Positions 1 through 7,004 of a stretch of DNA of 11,063 bases are shown piece after piece (within the stretch, counting starts at the first letter, position 1; the number at the start of each line of letters is the position of its first letter). The stretch covers positions 15,688 to 26,750 of the forward strand of contig MGUT01000005.1 in the NCBI GenBank assembly GCA_001800095.1. Reading direction: 5' to 3'. A model generated the notes under the pieces. It saw only the letters and a list, made by a program, of their open reading frames with translations. It ran no database searches and was not told the DNA's origin. A program made the position numbers and the translations under genes. The stretch comes from Elusimicrobia bacterium RIFCSPLOWO2_01_FULL_64_13 (GTDB lineage Bacteria > Elusimicrobiota > Elusimicrobia > 2-02-FULL-39-32).

Positions 1-395
1 GACCGGATCCCGGCGGCCACCTTTTTCATGGGCAAAAAACTCCCGATCAGCCCGGTCGAGGCCACGAGGACCTCCTCCGGCCGGACGGGAGTCCTCCCCT
101 CGCCGGAGAGGGCCGCCGCCAGGGCCTTCGTTTCCAGCCGGGCGTCGGCCAGGCCGCGCCGCCCGGTGCAGGCGTTGGCGCAGCCGGAATTGGCCAGGAT
201 GGCCCTGGCCCTGCCGCGGCGGACATGCCTCCGGCTCAAGAGCACCGGAGCGGCCTGCACGACGTTCTTCGTGAAGACGGCCGCGGCGGCCGCGGCCCTT
301 TCCGAATAGAAAAGGGCGAGGTCCGGTTTGGATGCGTCCTTCGAGATCCCGGAACGGATCCCGGAAGCGTGGAAACCCCTGGGGAGAGAGAGCAA
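1..395 (-). CDS. argJ: Bifunctional ornithine acetyltransferase / N-acetylglutamate synthase ArgJ, N-terminal part (3' end outside window)
   Basis: ArgJ transfers the acetyl group from N-acetylornithine to glutamate, closing the acetyl cycle of arginine synthesis in the cytoplasm. The minus-strand frame reads LPRGFHASGIRSGISKDA near the start, then KPDLALFYSE, AAVFTKNVVQAAPVL, a run ANSGCANACTGRRGLADAR and VLVASTGLIGSFLPM. These match the conserved N-terminal blocks of the ArgJ family in the right order (family consensus PKGFxAxG, NSGNANACTG, STGVIGxxLPM). The self-cleavage Thr and the whole beta chain lie beyond the window edge. About 131 codons are visible. No in-frame ATG precedes LPRGF. 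The TTG at 395, eight nucleotides after the zinc-ribbon stop, is the most plausible start, with AGAAG about 13 nt upstream as a weak ribosome site; the start is uncertain. It sits last in the visible rsmI-argC-zinc ribbon-argJ operon, next to its pathway partner argC. Confidence 0.9.
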   Translation of the reverse strand, partial: MLSLPRGFHASGIRSGISKDASKPDLALFYSERAAAAAAVFTKNVVQAAPVLLSRRHVRRGRARAILANSGCANACTGRRGLADARLETKALAAALSGEGRTPVRPEEVLVASTGLIGSFLPMKKVAAGIR

Positions 396-403
396 GCGAA
401 CGG

Positions 404-640
404 TTATCTTCTGTGCTTTCTTTTCATGCGGCAGCCGGGGCAGCGCTTCGGAGGCGTCAATCCCCGCATCTTGAAGAACTTCTGTTCCCCTTCCTCGAAG
501 AGGAAGGTCCGCTTGCAGTCCACGCAAGCCATCTGGGTGCCGTGGCCGTTCCCGTTGGCGCGCCCCGCCGCGGGGCTTCTCCCATCCGCGAGGTCCTTGG
601 TCCTGCCGAACAATCGGTCGAAAAATGTCCTGATTCCCAT
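404..640 (-). CDS. Small zinc-ribbon protein (zf-trcl type)
   Basis: A 78-residue basic protein with two CxxC knuckles, C39/C42 and C67/C70. The core CVDCKRTFLFEEGEQKFF followed by PPKRCPGCR matches the pattern of the probable zinc-ribbon family zf-trcl (Pfam PF13451: CxDCGxxFxFTxGEQxFY...PKRCxxCR). Family members are cytoplasmic and of unknown function; one zinc ion is expected. The ATG at 640 is chosen over an in-frame ATG at 697 because AAGGAGA lies about 7 nt upstream of it, and because the 697 start would overlap the end of argC and add a low-complexity extension. It lies 34 bp after argC and 8 bp before argJ, so it is cotranscribed with arginine genes. No direct link to arginine synthesis is known to me. 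Confidence 0.82.
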   Translation of the reverse strand: MGIRTFFDRLFGRTKDLADGRSPAAGRANGNGHGTQMACVDCKRTFLFEEGEQKFFKMRGLTPPKRCPGCRMKRKHRR

Positions 641-674
641 GAGAGGTTCTCCTTTTCCATTTTCATTTTTCGTT

Positions 675-1679
675 TCAAGCCAGGCCGCTTTTCTCATCCA
701 TTCCCAGCAGGATGTTCATGTTCTGTACGGCCTGGCCGCTGGCCCCTTTGCCCAGGTTGTCGATGACTCCGACGACGACGGCCCTCCGCCCGCGCGCCGC
801 GGTCGCGACGCCGATGTGGCAGAAGTTGGAGTTCTGGACGGCGCGGAGCTCGGGGAACGCGCCTGGGGACAGCACTTTGACGAAGGCCTCGCCGCGGTAG
901 AAATCCCGGTAGAGTTCGGAAAGGCCGGCGTTCGAATCGGGGGATTTCAGGTCGGCGTAGGCGGTGACGAGGATGCCGCGGTTCACGGGCAGGAGGTGCG
1001 GGACGAAGGTGACCTGGGCGCCGAGCTCCTGCTCGATCTCGGGGGCGTGGCGGTGGCGGCCCACCGCGTAGGCGAGGAAGTTCTCGTTGGTCTCGCAGAA
1101 GAGGTAGCGGGCCTCGACTTTCCTGCCGGCGCCGGAGACGCCGGACTTGGCGTCGATGACGACGGACCCCGGCTTGATCCGGCCCGATTTCGCCAGGGGC
1201 AGAAGGGCGAGGATGGAAGCCGTGGCGTAGCAGCCGGGGTTGGCCACGAGCCGGGCCCCCGCGATCTTCCGGCGGTGGATCTCCGGGAGCCCGTAAACGG
1301 CTTCCGGAACGAGCCGGGGATGCGGGTGGGCGGAGCCGTACCATTTTCTGTAGCCGGGGAGCGATTTCAGCCGGAAGTCCGCCGAGAGGTCGATGACCCG
1401 GACCCCGAGGTCCAGGAACCGTTTCGCCGTATCGGCCGAGCGGCCGTGGGGCAGGCAGAGGAAGGCCGCGTCCGTGTCCCGGGCGACGGCGCGGACGTTG
1501 AGTTTCTCCGCGACGAGCCCGCACCTGCCCAGAAGGTCGGGATGGACGGAGGAGAGGTCCTTTCCGGCGAAGGTCTCGCTCGTGGCGTGGGTGACGCGGA
1601 TGCCGGGGTGCCGGAGAAGGATGCGCAGGAGCTCCCCCCCGGTATAGCCCGTCGCGCCGACGATAGAGACACGGTTCAT
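675..1679 (-). CDS. argC: N-acetyl-gamma-glutamyl-phosphate reductase ArgC
   Basis: Catalyses NADPH-dependent reduction of N-acetylglutamyl-5-phosphate to the semialdehyde, the third step of arginine synthesis. The 334-residue length is usual for the family. Residues 8-15 form the Rossmann motif GATGYTGG. The catalytic cysteine is C150 in VANPGCYATA. Other family blocks are DLSADFRL near 98-104, the HRHAPEIEQEL segment with the catalytic histidine region near residue 210, and a C-terminal GKGASGQAVQNMN that closes the cofactor site. The ATG at 1679 overlaps the rsmI stop as ATGA, implying translational coupling. A small zinc-ribbon gene and argJ follow. The gene appears intact, with all key residues present. 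Confidence 0.97.
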   Translation of the reverse strand: MNRVSIVGATGYTGGELLRILLRHPGIRVTHATSETFAGKDLSSVHPDLLGRCGLVAEKLNVRAVARDTDAAFLCLPHGRSADTAKRFLDLGVRVIDLSADFRLKSLPGYRKWYGSAHPHPRLVPEAVYGLPEIHRRKIAGARLVANPGCYATASILALLPLAKSGRIKPGSVVIDAKSGVSGAGRKVEARYLFCETNENFLAYAVGRHRHAPEIEQELGAQVTFVPHLLPVNRGILVTAYADLKSPDSNAGLSELYRDFYRGEAFVKVLSPGAFPELRAVQNSNFCHIGVATAARGRRAVVVGVIDNLGKGASGQAVQNMNILLGMDEKSGLA

Positions 1680-2353
1680 GGAGCGATCACCACGGTCACT
1701 TCCCCTTGGACCTGTTTTTTGGAAAGAGCTTCGGAGACCCCGGCCAGGGTCCCCCGGAACGTTTCCTCGAACTGCTTGGTCATCTCCCGGCCCAGCCAGC
1801 AGGGCGCGTCCCCGCCCAGGGTTTCGGCCGCCAGGGCCAGGGTCGCGGCGATCCTGTAGGGGGACTCGAAGAAGATGACGGCTTTCTTGAGCCGGCCGGC
1901 GGCTTCGAGCTCTCTTTTGATTTTACTTTTTTTTCTGGGCAAAAATCCAAGAAAAATAAATCCGTCCGAGGCGAGGCCGCAGACCGAGGCGGCGCAGCTC
2001 ACGGCCGAGGGTCCGGGGATGGGCACGACCCTGTAGCCGCCCGCCGCGGCTTCCCGCGCGAGCCAGGACCCGGGATCGGAGACGCCCGGCGTGCCGGCGT
2101 CCGTCACCATGGCGACGGATTTTCCCAGGGACAGGGCTTCGAGGATCTTCGCGGACTGCCTCTTTTCTTTGGGCGCGTAGACGGGAAGGAGGGGTTTGGA
2201 GATGCCGTAATGGTTGAGGAGCCGGAGGGTGCGGCGGGTGTCCTCGCAGGCGATGAGGTCCGCGCCCTTCAGGACCTCCAGGGCCCGCAGGGTGATGTCC
2301 CCCATGTGGCCGATGGGCGTGGCCACCGCGTACAGCGTCCCGCGCTCACGCAT
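1676..2353 (-). CDS. rsmI: 16S rRNA (cytidine-1402 2'-O)-methyltransferase RsmI, short form
   Basis: RsmI is a SAM-dependent methyltransferase of the tetrapyrrole-methylase fold that 2'-O-methylates C1402 in the decoding centre of 16S rRNA. Diagnostic segments are GTLYAVATPIGHMGDITLRAL at residues 5-25, ACEDTRRT near 36, VTDAGTPGVSDPGS, PIPGPSAV, the GFLPRKK loop and FFESPYRI. The family consensus at residue 16 is Asn (PIGN); here it is His. At 225 residues it lacks the roughly 60-residue C-terminal domain of longer members such as the E. coli protein, and ends right after EVTVVIAP. Short forms are common, so this need not be a defect. It overlaps the HD-GYP gene by 8 bp upstream and argC by ATGA downstream. 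A run of eight A residues on the coding strand (1927-1934) lies within the PRKKSK codons. Confidence 0.95.
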   Translation of the reverse strand: MRERGTLYAVATPIGHMGDITLRALEVLKGADLIACEDTRRTLRLLNHYGISKPLLPVYAPKEKRQSAKILEALSLGKSVAMVTDAGTPGVSDPGSWLAREAAAGGYRVVPIPGPSAVSCAASVCGLASDGFIFLGFLPRKKSKIKRELEAAGRLKKAVIFFESPYRIAATLALAAETLGGDAPCWLGREMTKQFEETFRGTLAGVSEALSKKQVQGEVTVVIAP

Positions 2354-3659
2354 CCCCCGTTCGACCCCGCTCCCGGAACCTGCCGAACGCCTCCGGATAT
2401 TTTTCGGAGTCCGCGCCCGATATTTTATCGGCTTCGAGGACCCGCAGGAAGGCCCGCACGACGTTGGGATCGAACTGCGTGCCCGAACCGCGCTGGATCT
2501 CCGCGACGATCTCCTCTTCGGAGCGGGCGGGACGGTAAGGCCGGGGAGAGGCCATGGCCTCGTAGGCGTTGATGAGGGACACGATCCTGGAGCCGACCGG
2601 GATCTCCTCGCCTTTCAAGCCCGCGGGGTAGCCGGACCCGTCCCAGCGTTCCTGGTGGTAGAGCAGGATGGGCACGAGCGGCGAGAGGAACTTGACGTTC
2701 GTCATCATGTCTCCGGCGATCCGGGGATGGCGCTTGACCTCCTCGTACTCCTCGGGAGTGAGCTTGCCCGGCTTTTTCAGGATGGTCTCCGACACGCCGA
2801 TCTTCCCCACGCCGTGGATCACGGCCGCGAACTCCACGAAGCGCACGATGGAGTCGGGCAGGCTCAATTCCCGGGCGATGAGGCCGGCGTAGCGGCGGCT
2901 GCGCCCGCGGACGGCGTCCCCCTGCCGCCCCGGGGCCCGGTCCCGGAACTCGAGCACCCGCGAGAGCGTCTCGATCATTTCCATGTAGAAGACCTGGAGG
3001 TTGTTGTACAGGTCCAGATTTTCCAGGGTGACCGCGCATTGGCTGGACAGGACGGTGAGGAGCTCCAGGGCCCGGTCCCCAAAGGCGCCCGAGCCGTGCC
3101 GGGAATGGACGCACAGGACCCCGATGACCTTGTCCTTGATCTTCACCGGCAGGGCGACCATGGATTTCAGGTGGAACTCGGCCAGTTTCTCGTTCAGGAA
3201 GCGGGCGTCGGTCCCGACGTCGTCCACGAGCATGGGCTTGCCCTTTTCCGCGACCCGGCCGGCGACGCCCTGCCCGAGGATGACGTCTTCGGCGCCGCGT
3301 CCCGGATGCGGCACCCCTTTCTGCGCCGCGACCTCGAGCTTGCCGGTCTCCCGGTCCAAAAAGTACAGGATCCCCGCCGGGGCTCCCGTCACCAGGCAGG
3401 CGGAGTCCACCGCCATCCTGGCCAGGACCGCGCGGGTCTCCTCATGGGGATTGGCGGTGCTGAATTCGTGGATCTCGGCCAGCTGGCTCGCCAGGGCGAG
3501 GAGGTTGGCGTTCTGTTCCTGGAGCTGTCTGCGGATGCCCGAGAAGCGCTTGTTGATGACGGTCTCCCGGGAGCGGAAGGCGTGGTAGAAGCGGATGAAT
3601 ATGAACCAGCTGGCCGCAAGGAGGACGAAGAGTAAACTGGGCAGGAATGTTCCATGCAT
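2346..3659 (-). CDS. Membrane-anchored GAF-HD-GYP protein with degenerate catalytic site
   Basis: A 437-residue signalling protein. Residues 6-25 are one N-terminal membrane segment, followed by a probable short coiled coil (about 35-62), a GAF sensor domain (about 70-215) and an HD-GYP domain (about 225-410). HD-GYP proteins normally hydrolyse cyclic di-GMP. Retained are K286, H311, H335, DGSGYP at 340-345 and the RPYR motif. The canonical ligands are eroded: the GHSxRV histidine is R253, the HD pair is H282-G283, the HHE pair is H335-Q336, and the DxxDA aspartate is N364. A short insertion also precedes R253. I infer that it is catalytically inactive or strongly altered, perhaps a ligand-sensing or partner-binding protein. 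It is first in an operon with rsmI, argC and argJ and has its own promoter. No Shine-Dalgarno is visible at the ATG, consistent with a very short leader. Confidence 0.9.
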   Translation of the reverse strand: MHGTFLPSLLFVLLAASWFIFIRFYHAFRSRETVINKRFSGIRRQLQEQNANLLALASQLAEIHEFSTANPHEETRAVLARMAVDSACLVTGAPAGILYFLDRETGKLEVAAQKGVPHPGRGAEDVILGQGVAGRVAEKGKPMLVDDVGTDARFLNEKLAEFHLKSMVALPVKIKDKVIGVLCVHSRHGSGAFGDRALELLTVLSSQCAVTLENLDLYNNLQVFYMEMIETLSRVLEFRDRAPGRQGDAVRGRSRRYAGLIARELSLPDSIVRFVEFAAVIHGVGKIGVSETILKKPGKLTPEEYEEVKRHPRIAGDMMTNVKFLSPLVPILLYHQERWDGSGYPAGLKGEEIPVGSRIVSLINAYEAMASPRPYRPARSEEEIVAEIQRGSGTQFDPNVVRAFLRVLEADKISGADSEKYPEAFGRFRERGRTGDA

Positions 3660-3675
3660 GATGTGATATTAAGGA

Positions 3676-3704
3676 ATGTTAATACAAGGTCCCGTAATTG
3701 TCAA
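3676..3704 (-). promoter_or_regulatory. Sigma-70-type promoter of the HD-GYP/rsmI/argC/argJ operon
   Basis: On the minus strand a perfect -35 box TTGACA (3699-3704) is followed by exactly 17 bp and TAACAT (3676-3681) as the -10 box. Initiation about 7 nt beyond the -10 predicts a leader of only about 10 nt before the ATG at 3659, and that interval has no Shine-Dalgarno. The TGA stop of the upstream gene (3701-3703) is contained in the TTGACA. This is a sequence-based prediction. Confidence 0.75.
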
Positions 3705-5494
3705 GGACGCGATTTTCCCGCGTCTCCCGCGTAATCGGAGCATTCCAGGACGGCCAGTTCATGGGGTCCGAGATGGACCTCGAATACCGGTCCGCCCTCC
3801 ATCTCCTTCTCCTCGCGCAGGTTCCCCCCCGCGTCATAGACGCGCCATGTCCATGAGCCGGCCGGCTCCATGACAGGTATTTTCACCTTCACGTCCGACT
3901 CCTCGGCCGCCAGGACCGCCGTCCGGTACCTGCCGGACGTGACGTAGGCCGAGGCCGGCCAGGCGATGGCGCCGCCCATCATCTTGGACAAAAAGTAGCT
4001 CGCCTCCAGGTGCAGGAAATTGCCGTTCACCAGATAGTGGTTCCCCGAGCGGAGGATGAGGGCCAGGGTCTCCCCGCCGACCGTTTCGGACGCGAGCGCG
4101 TCGCCCCCCTTGGCGCGGATATTGACGGCCCCCAGGCGGGTCATGCCCGCGCCTTTGTAGGGCAGGGCGCCTTTCCAGCGGACCCGGAGCTCGCGCTCGC
4201 GCACGGTCGCCGGCAGGTTTCGGATCCAGCCCCTCTCCGTGGGCGGGATATGGAAATGCTCGCGGACGTCCTTCCAGAACTTGGCGGACTTGATCTCCGC
4301 CATGGGGTGGAGGATCACGGGACCGTAGAAGCGGGACCTGCGGTGGTCCAGGAGGCGGAGGACCGTCTCGAAGAAGGGCAGGTCGTCCAGCCACTCCTTT
4401 CCGCCCACGATGTAGTAGAGGTCGGCCCCTTCGCGGAGCTCCCGGAACGACGTTTCGACTTCGTAGCCGGCGGACAGGAGCGCGTTGAATATGGGTTCGA
4501 CGAAGACCGGGAGGGGGATCATCTCCTTCCTGCCCGAGCCCATCACCAGGTTGGCCACGGGTTTTTTCCCGTGGTCCCTGGAGCGGTCCTGAACGCGGAG
4601 GATGTCCTCGCGGGTCTGCCGGCCTATGTTGAAATCCCCCTTGTTCGACAGGACGAAATAGCCCCGCGGGGCGTACTGCGCCGCGCGGTAGACGAGGAGG
4701 TTATGTTCCGAGCCTTCCGGCAGGCCCGTCCCGCCGGCGGACCCCGCCCATACTTCCCTGTCCAGGGAGCGGCCGAAGGCGAAAAGGAAGTCCCCGAACC
4801 CGACGGTCGGATAGGCGGGGGAGCGCGCCTTGCCGGAGGGAGCGCCCGGGGGGTAGAGCGACGCGTCCCGGGTGATGAACCGGTCCGCGGCCCGCGTGAA
4901 CGACTTGTCGTAGAAGGCGGCCTGGTAGAGGTACTCCTCGAAGTCCGGGTAAAGGGCGCGGATGTTCAGGGTCTTCCGGTCCGGCCCCAGCCCGGCGAAC
5001 AGGACGTTGTGGTCGTCCGCGGAGAAGGGCTCGGAGGTCAGGTCGGTGAATGTGTAGTTGCGGCCGAGCTCCTCCAGAAAATCGGCGATCCGTCCAGCGG
5101 AAAGTTCCCGGGCCCGGCGGCTGGCGCCGCGGACGAATCCGGAGAAATCCATGGATACGAGGACGGGCTTGCCGTGGAACGGGCCGGCCGGGTCATCGAG
5201 CGCCCGGAAGAGTCCGTCCAGCAGGTCCGGGTTGCGGGTCCAGCGCGACTCCTCGAGAATGGGCGAATAGAAGTAATATCCTCCACGGTCGTCCATGATC
5301 TCGAGGTTCACTCCCGTGAAACCCTCGTCATGGAGGTATCGCAGAAACTTGAGGGGCGAGCCGAACCGGCCCAGGTTCCAGAGGGATTCCGTGAGGATGA
5401 ACTGCGGGGGGCCGGGGTCCGGCGCCGGCTTTTCAGCGGCGGACGGGGACGGATGGAGGAGGAGAACGGCGAGGACCGCGGCAAGCTTCCGCAT
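3701..5494 (-). CDS. Exported protein of unknown family, possibly carbohydrate-active
   Basis: A 597-residue protein I cannot assign with confidence. MRKLAAVLAVLLLHPSPSAA is a typical Sec signal peptide (cleavage near residue 20), so the mature protein is periplasmic or secreted. The first part (about 30-310) has alternating strand and helix segments, with YLHDEGFTGVNLEI near 53-66 and KPVLVSMDFSGF near 109-120, resembling a TIM-barrel hydrolase. About 312-400 looks like a Rossmann- or amidotransferase-like segment (ADLYYIVGG). The last 60 residues contain beta-sandwich-like strands ending GPHELAVLE, as often seen at the end of GH42-like glycosidases. This architecture is inferred from appearance, not homology. 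No catalytic acid pair could be fixed. No good Shine-Dalgarno is visible; TAGAAT ending 6 nt before the ATG could be a -10 box for a leaderless mRNA. It follows the terminator of the Fe-S operon. Confidence 0.78.
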   Translation of the reverse strand: MRKLAAVLAVLLLHPSPSAAEKPAPDPGPPQFILTESLWNLGRFGSPLKFLRYLHDEGFTGVNLEIMDDRGGYYFYSPILEESRWTRNPDLLDGLFRALDDPAGPFHGKPVLVSMDFSGFVRGASRRARELSAGRIADFLEELGRNYTFTDLTSEPFSADDHNVLFAGLGPDRKTLNIRALYPDFEEYLYQAAFYDKSFTRAADRFITRDASLYPPGAPSGKARSPAYPTVGFGDFLFAFGRSLDREVWAGSAGGTGLPEGSEHNLLVYRAAQYAPRGYFVLSNKGDFNIGRQTREDILRVQDRSRDHGKKPVANLVMGSGRKEMIPLPVFVEPIFNALLSAGYEVETSFRELREGADLYYIVGGKEWLDDLPFFETVLRLLDHRRSRFYGPVILHPMAEIKSAKFWKDVREHFHIPPTERGWIRNLPATVRERELRVRWKGALPYKGAGMTRLGAVNIRAKGGDALASETVGGETLALILRSGNHYLVNGNFLHLEASYFLSKMMGGAIAWPASAYVTSGRYRTAVLAAEESDVKVKIPVMEPAGSWTWRVYDAGGNLREEKEMEGGPVFEVHLGPHELAVLECSDYAGDAGKSRP

Positions 5495-5507
5495 GCGCTT
5501 ATTCTAC

Positions 5508-5540
5508 AAAAAAGCCCCGGCGTTCCGTAGAGGCCGGGGC
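5508..5540 (-). terminator. Intrinsic terminator of the Fe-S assembly operon
   Basis: On the minus strand an 8-bp perfect stem (GCCCCGGC with GCCGGGGC, 5514-5521 and 5533-5540) with an 11-nt loop is followed immediately by six T residues (5508-5513). It begins 30 bp after the stop of the 87-residue gene and ends 13 bp before the next start codon, so it separates the two transcription units. Confidence 0.9.
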
Positions 5541-5570
5541 GGTCCGGACGCGAACGTCGGGTGGGGTCTT

Positions 5571-5834
5571 TCAGTCCCTCCGATAGATCGGGACGGAAAC
5601 GCCGCCCTTGCCGTCGTCGAGAAGGAAATCCACGGATCTGGCCGTGCCGAAAAGCCGTCCGGCCACGATGAGGTGCGCCCAGGTGGGCGAGCACCCGCGG
5701 ATCTGGACCGACCGGTCGCGGTAAGGCGTCACGTCCCAGGACGCGGCCTTGGCCTGGACCTCGGAGACTCCGGCCTTGGCCGGGAAGAGGTCGTTCAGGT
5801 CGATGAGCATCTTTTCCGGGCTTTGGGCGGTCAT
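5571..5834 (-). CDS. Small protein of unknown function, last gene of the Fe-S operon; faint Csx3-like pattern
   Basis: An 87-residue protein starting MTAQSPEKMLIDLNDL. The ATG at 5834 overlaps the stop of the upstream A-type carrier as ATGA, so it is almost certainly translated and coupled to it. A longer frame reaches upstream to 6053, but that part is a shadow of the carrier gene. The C-terminal half reads SVQIRGCSPTWAHLIVAG, then TARSVDFLLDDGKGGVSVPI. From memory this recalls the core of CRISPR-associated Csx3 (pattern xIxGRGPxWLxxxLAH...VxVxDPRLGxxVV), but the Csx3 histidine after the LA is absent (VAG here) and the protein is shorter. There is only one Cys, so it is not an obvious cluster carrier. 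Function unknown; the operon position suggests a role with Fe-S assembly or metal/sulfur handling. Confidence 0.8.
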   Translation of the reverse strand: MTAQSPEKMLIDLNDLFPAKAGVSEVQAKAASWDVTPYRDRSVQIRGCSPTWAHLIVAGRLFGTARSVDFLLDDGKGGVSVPIYRRD

Positions 5835-6157
5835 ACGCTGAAGGACTCGCCGCAGGAGCAGGAGGAGGCGGCGTTGGGGTTGGCTATCTTGAAACCCGAC
5901 TTCATGAGGCCCTGCTCGTAGTCGAGCCGGGACCCGGCGACGTAGAGGAGGGTCCTCGGGTCCACGGCGAGTTTCACTCCGGACTGCTCGAATATCTTGT
6001 CCGCGGGAGACACTTGGTCCTCGAAAGCGAACTGGTAGGAGAGTCCGGAGCATCCCCCTCCCACGACCTTCACGCGCAGGACGGGATCCATCCGGCCCTC
6101 TCTTTGGGCCATCTGCAGGATCTTGTCCGCCGCTCTTTGCGAGACGCTGACCAGCAT
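5831..6157 (-). CDS. iscA: A-type iron-sulfur cluster carrier (IscA/ErpA family), copy 2
   Basis: A 108-residue HesB/IscA-family protein. Such proteins bind a 2Fe-2S or 4Fe-4S cluster, usually as a dimer, and pass it to apo-targets in the cytoplasm. The three ligand cysteines are present: C36 in VVGGGCSGLSY, and C100 and C102 in SCSCGESF, with the usual family segment GFKIANPNA before them. Length and order are standard. The ATG at 6157 lies one base after the stop of the preceding homologue, and the stop overlaps the next small gene as ATGA. IscA, ErpA and SufA cannot be told apart from sequence motifs alone; the symbol is a family label. It is clearly diverged from the copy just upstream, so this is an old duplication rather than a recent one. 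Confidence 0.93.
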   Translation of the reverse strand: MLVSVSQRAADKILQMAQREGRMDPVLRVKVVGGGCSGLSYQFAFEDQVSPADKIFEQSGVKLAVDPRTLLYVAGSRLDYEQGLMKSGFKIANPNAASSCSCGESFSV

Positions 6158-6158
6158 C

Positions 6159-6512
6159 CTAGATATCGACGGAATTCCCGCAGCCGCAGGATTTCTTCAC
6201 GTTGGGGTTCTGGATGGCGAACCCTTCCCCGCCGAAGTCTTCCTTATAGCCGATCACGCTCCCGGCGAGGAGTTTGGCGCTTTCCTGGTCGATGACCACG
6301 GTCACGCCGGCCGAGCCGACCACCTGGTCGCCTTCCTTCTTGTCGTCGTAGGAGAAACCGTACTGGTAGCCGGAACAGCCGCCCGCTTCGAGGGTGATGC
6401 GCAGGGACTTGCCCTTGCTCTGGGGGTCGCTCTCGGAGATATGCCTGATCTTCTCCATGGCCTTTTCCGTCAGGGTGACGACGGGATTCTGGGTCTGGGT
6501 CGTTTCGCTCAT
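6159..6512 (-). CDS. iscA: A-type iron-sulfur cluster carrier (IscA/ErpA family), copy 1
   Basis: A 117-residue HesB/IscA-family carrier with ligand cysteines C46 (EAGGCSGYQYGF), C109 and C111 (SCGCGNSVDI). The IQNPN segment before the Cys pair and the acidic linker DDKKEGDQVV match the family. An N-terminal extension of about ten polar residues (MSETTQTQNP) precedes the first strand. Its ATG overlaps the iscU stop as ATGA, so translation is coupled to the scaffold that would supply its cluster. The second A-type gene follows after one base. Tandem A-type carriers behind a single scaffold suggest division of labour between client sets, by analogy with IscA and ErpA in E. coli; which is which is not decidable here. 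Confidence 0.93.
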   Translation of the reverse strand: MSETTQTQNPVVTLTEKAMEKIRHISESDPQSKGKSLRITLEAGGCSGYQYGFSYDDKKEGDQVVGSAGVTVVIDQESAKLLAGSVIGYKEDFGGEGFAIQNPNVKKSCGCGNSVDI

Positions 6513-6979
6513 ATCGGGTCCCTCCTTGAGAGAAGCTCTTTTTCCTCGTGTTCACGGCCTTCCTCGACGAGCTTCTTCTCTATCTCGGTCCGGCCTATTT
6601 TCTTCTCGTAATCGGCGACGGCGGCCTTGATGGCGTCCTCGGCGAGCACGGAGCAATGCATCTTGATGGGGGGCAGCCCCCCCAGGGCCTTGGCCACGTC
6701 CTCGTTCTTCAAGGCGAGGGCCTCGGCCACGGTCTTGCCCTTCACGAGCTCGGTGGCGATGGAGCTGGTGGCGATGGCCGCGGTGCAGCCGAAGGTCTTG
6801 AACTTGGCCTGGGTGATGACCGGCCGGCCCTTCTTCTTCTGGATCTTGAGGTAGATGCGCATCACGTCGCCGCAGACCGGGTGCCCCACGGTGCCGACCC
6901 CGTCGGCGTTGGGGATCTCCCCCACGTTCCTGGGGTTGGTGAAATGCTCCACGATCTTGGGGCTGTAGGTGATGCTCAT
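6509..6979 (-). CDS. iscU: IscU/NifU-type Fe-S cluster scaffold protein
   Basis: A 156-residue scaffold on which 2Fe-2S clusters are built from iron and desulfurase-derived sulfur. All ligands are present: C36 and D38 in HPVCGDVMRIYL, C64 in FKTFGCTAAIA, and C109 in the LPPIKMHCSVLAEDAI block that carries the chaperone-binding LPPxK motif. The start MSITYSPKIVEHFTNPRNVG is the normal IscU N-terminus; the frame is open further upstream, but that region is a shadow of the preceding gene. After the domain (about residue 128) comes a charged tail (EKKLVEEGREHEEKELLSRR) not found in short IscU proteins. It is first in an operon with two A-type carriers and an 87-residue gene. No IscS/NifS or HscA/HscB gene is in the window. 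The mRNA appears to be leaderless or nearly so. Confidence 0.95.
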   Translation of the reverse strand: MSITYSPKIVEHFTNPRNVGEIPNADGVGTVGHPVCGDVMRIYLKIQKKKGRPVITQAKFKTFGCTAAIATSSIATELVKGKTVAEALALKNEDVAKALGGLPPIKMHCSVLAEDAIKAAVADYEKKIGRTEIEKKLVEEGREHEEKELLSRRDPI

Positions 6980-6988
6980 GGGATATCT

Positions 6989-7004
6989 AACTATACCAAT
7001 AGTT
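6989..7004. promoter_or_regulatory. Inverted repeat overlapping the iscU -10 box, candidate operator
   Basis: AACTAT-ACCA-ATAGTT is a perfect 6-bp inverted repeat with a 4-bp centre. It covers the -10 box TATAGT (minus strand) and part of the spacer, where a bound repressor would block the promoter. Adjacent to it, TTGAC-N6-GTCAA (7003-7018) is a second inverted repeat across the -35 box. Fe-S operons are often controlled by Rrf2-family repressors such as IscR, which bind inverted repeats here; the assignment to that family is inference. Confidence 0.45.

Noticed and set aside
225..1859. A 544-codon plus-strand open frame
   Set aside because: It lies antisense to the argJ start, the zinc ribbon, argC and part of rsmI, and its composition is that of a GC-driven shadow frame. 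No domain is recognisable.
2214..3635. A 473-codon plus-strand open frame
   Set aside because: Antisense to the well-supported HD-GYP gene; Asp/Gly/Arg-rich low-information translation.
4010..5530. A 506-codon plus-strand open frame
   Set aside because: Antisense to the 597-residue exported protein, which has a signal peptide and ends between a promoter and a terminator; no features of its own.
5835..6053. An upstream extension of the 87-residue gene to an ATG at 6053
   Set aside because: The added 73 residues are an Arg-rich shadow of the A-type carrier gene; the ATGA-coupled start at 5834 explains the gene.
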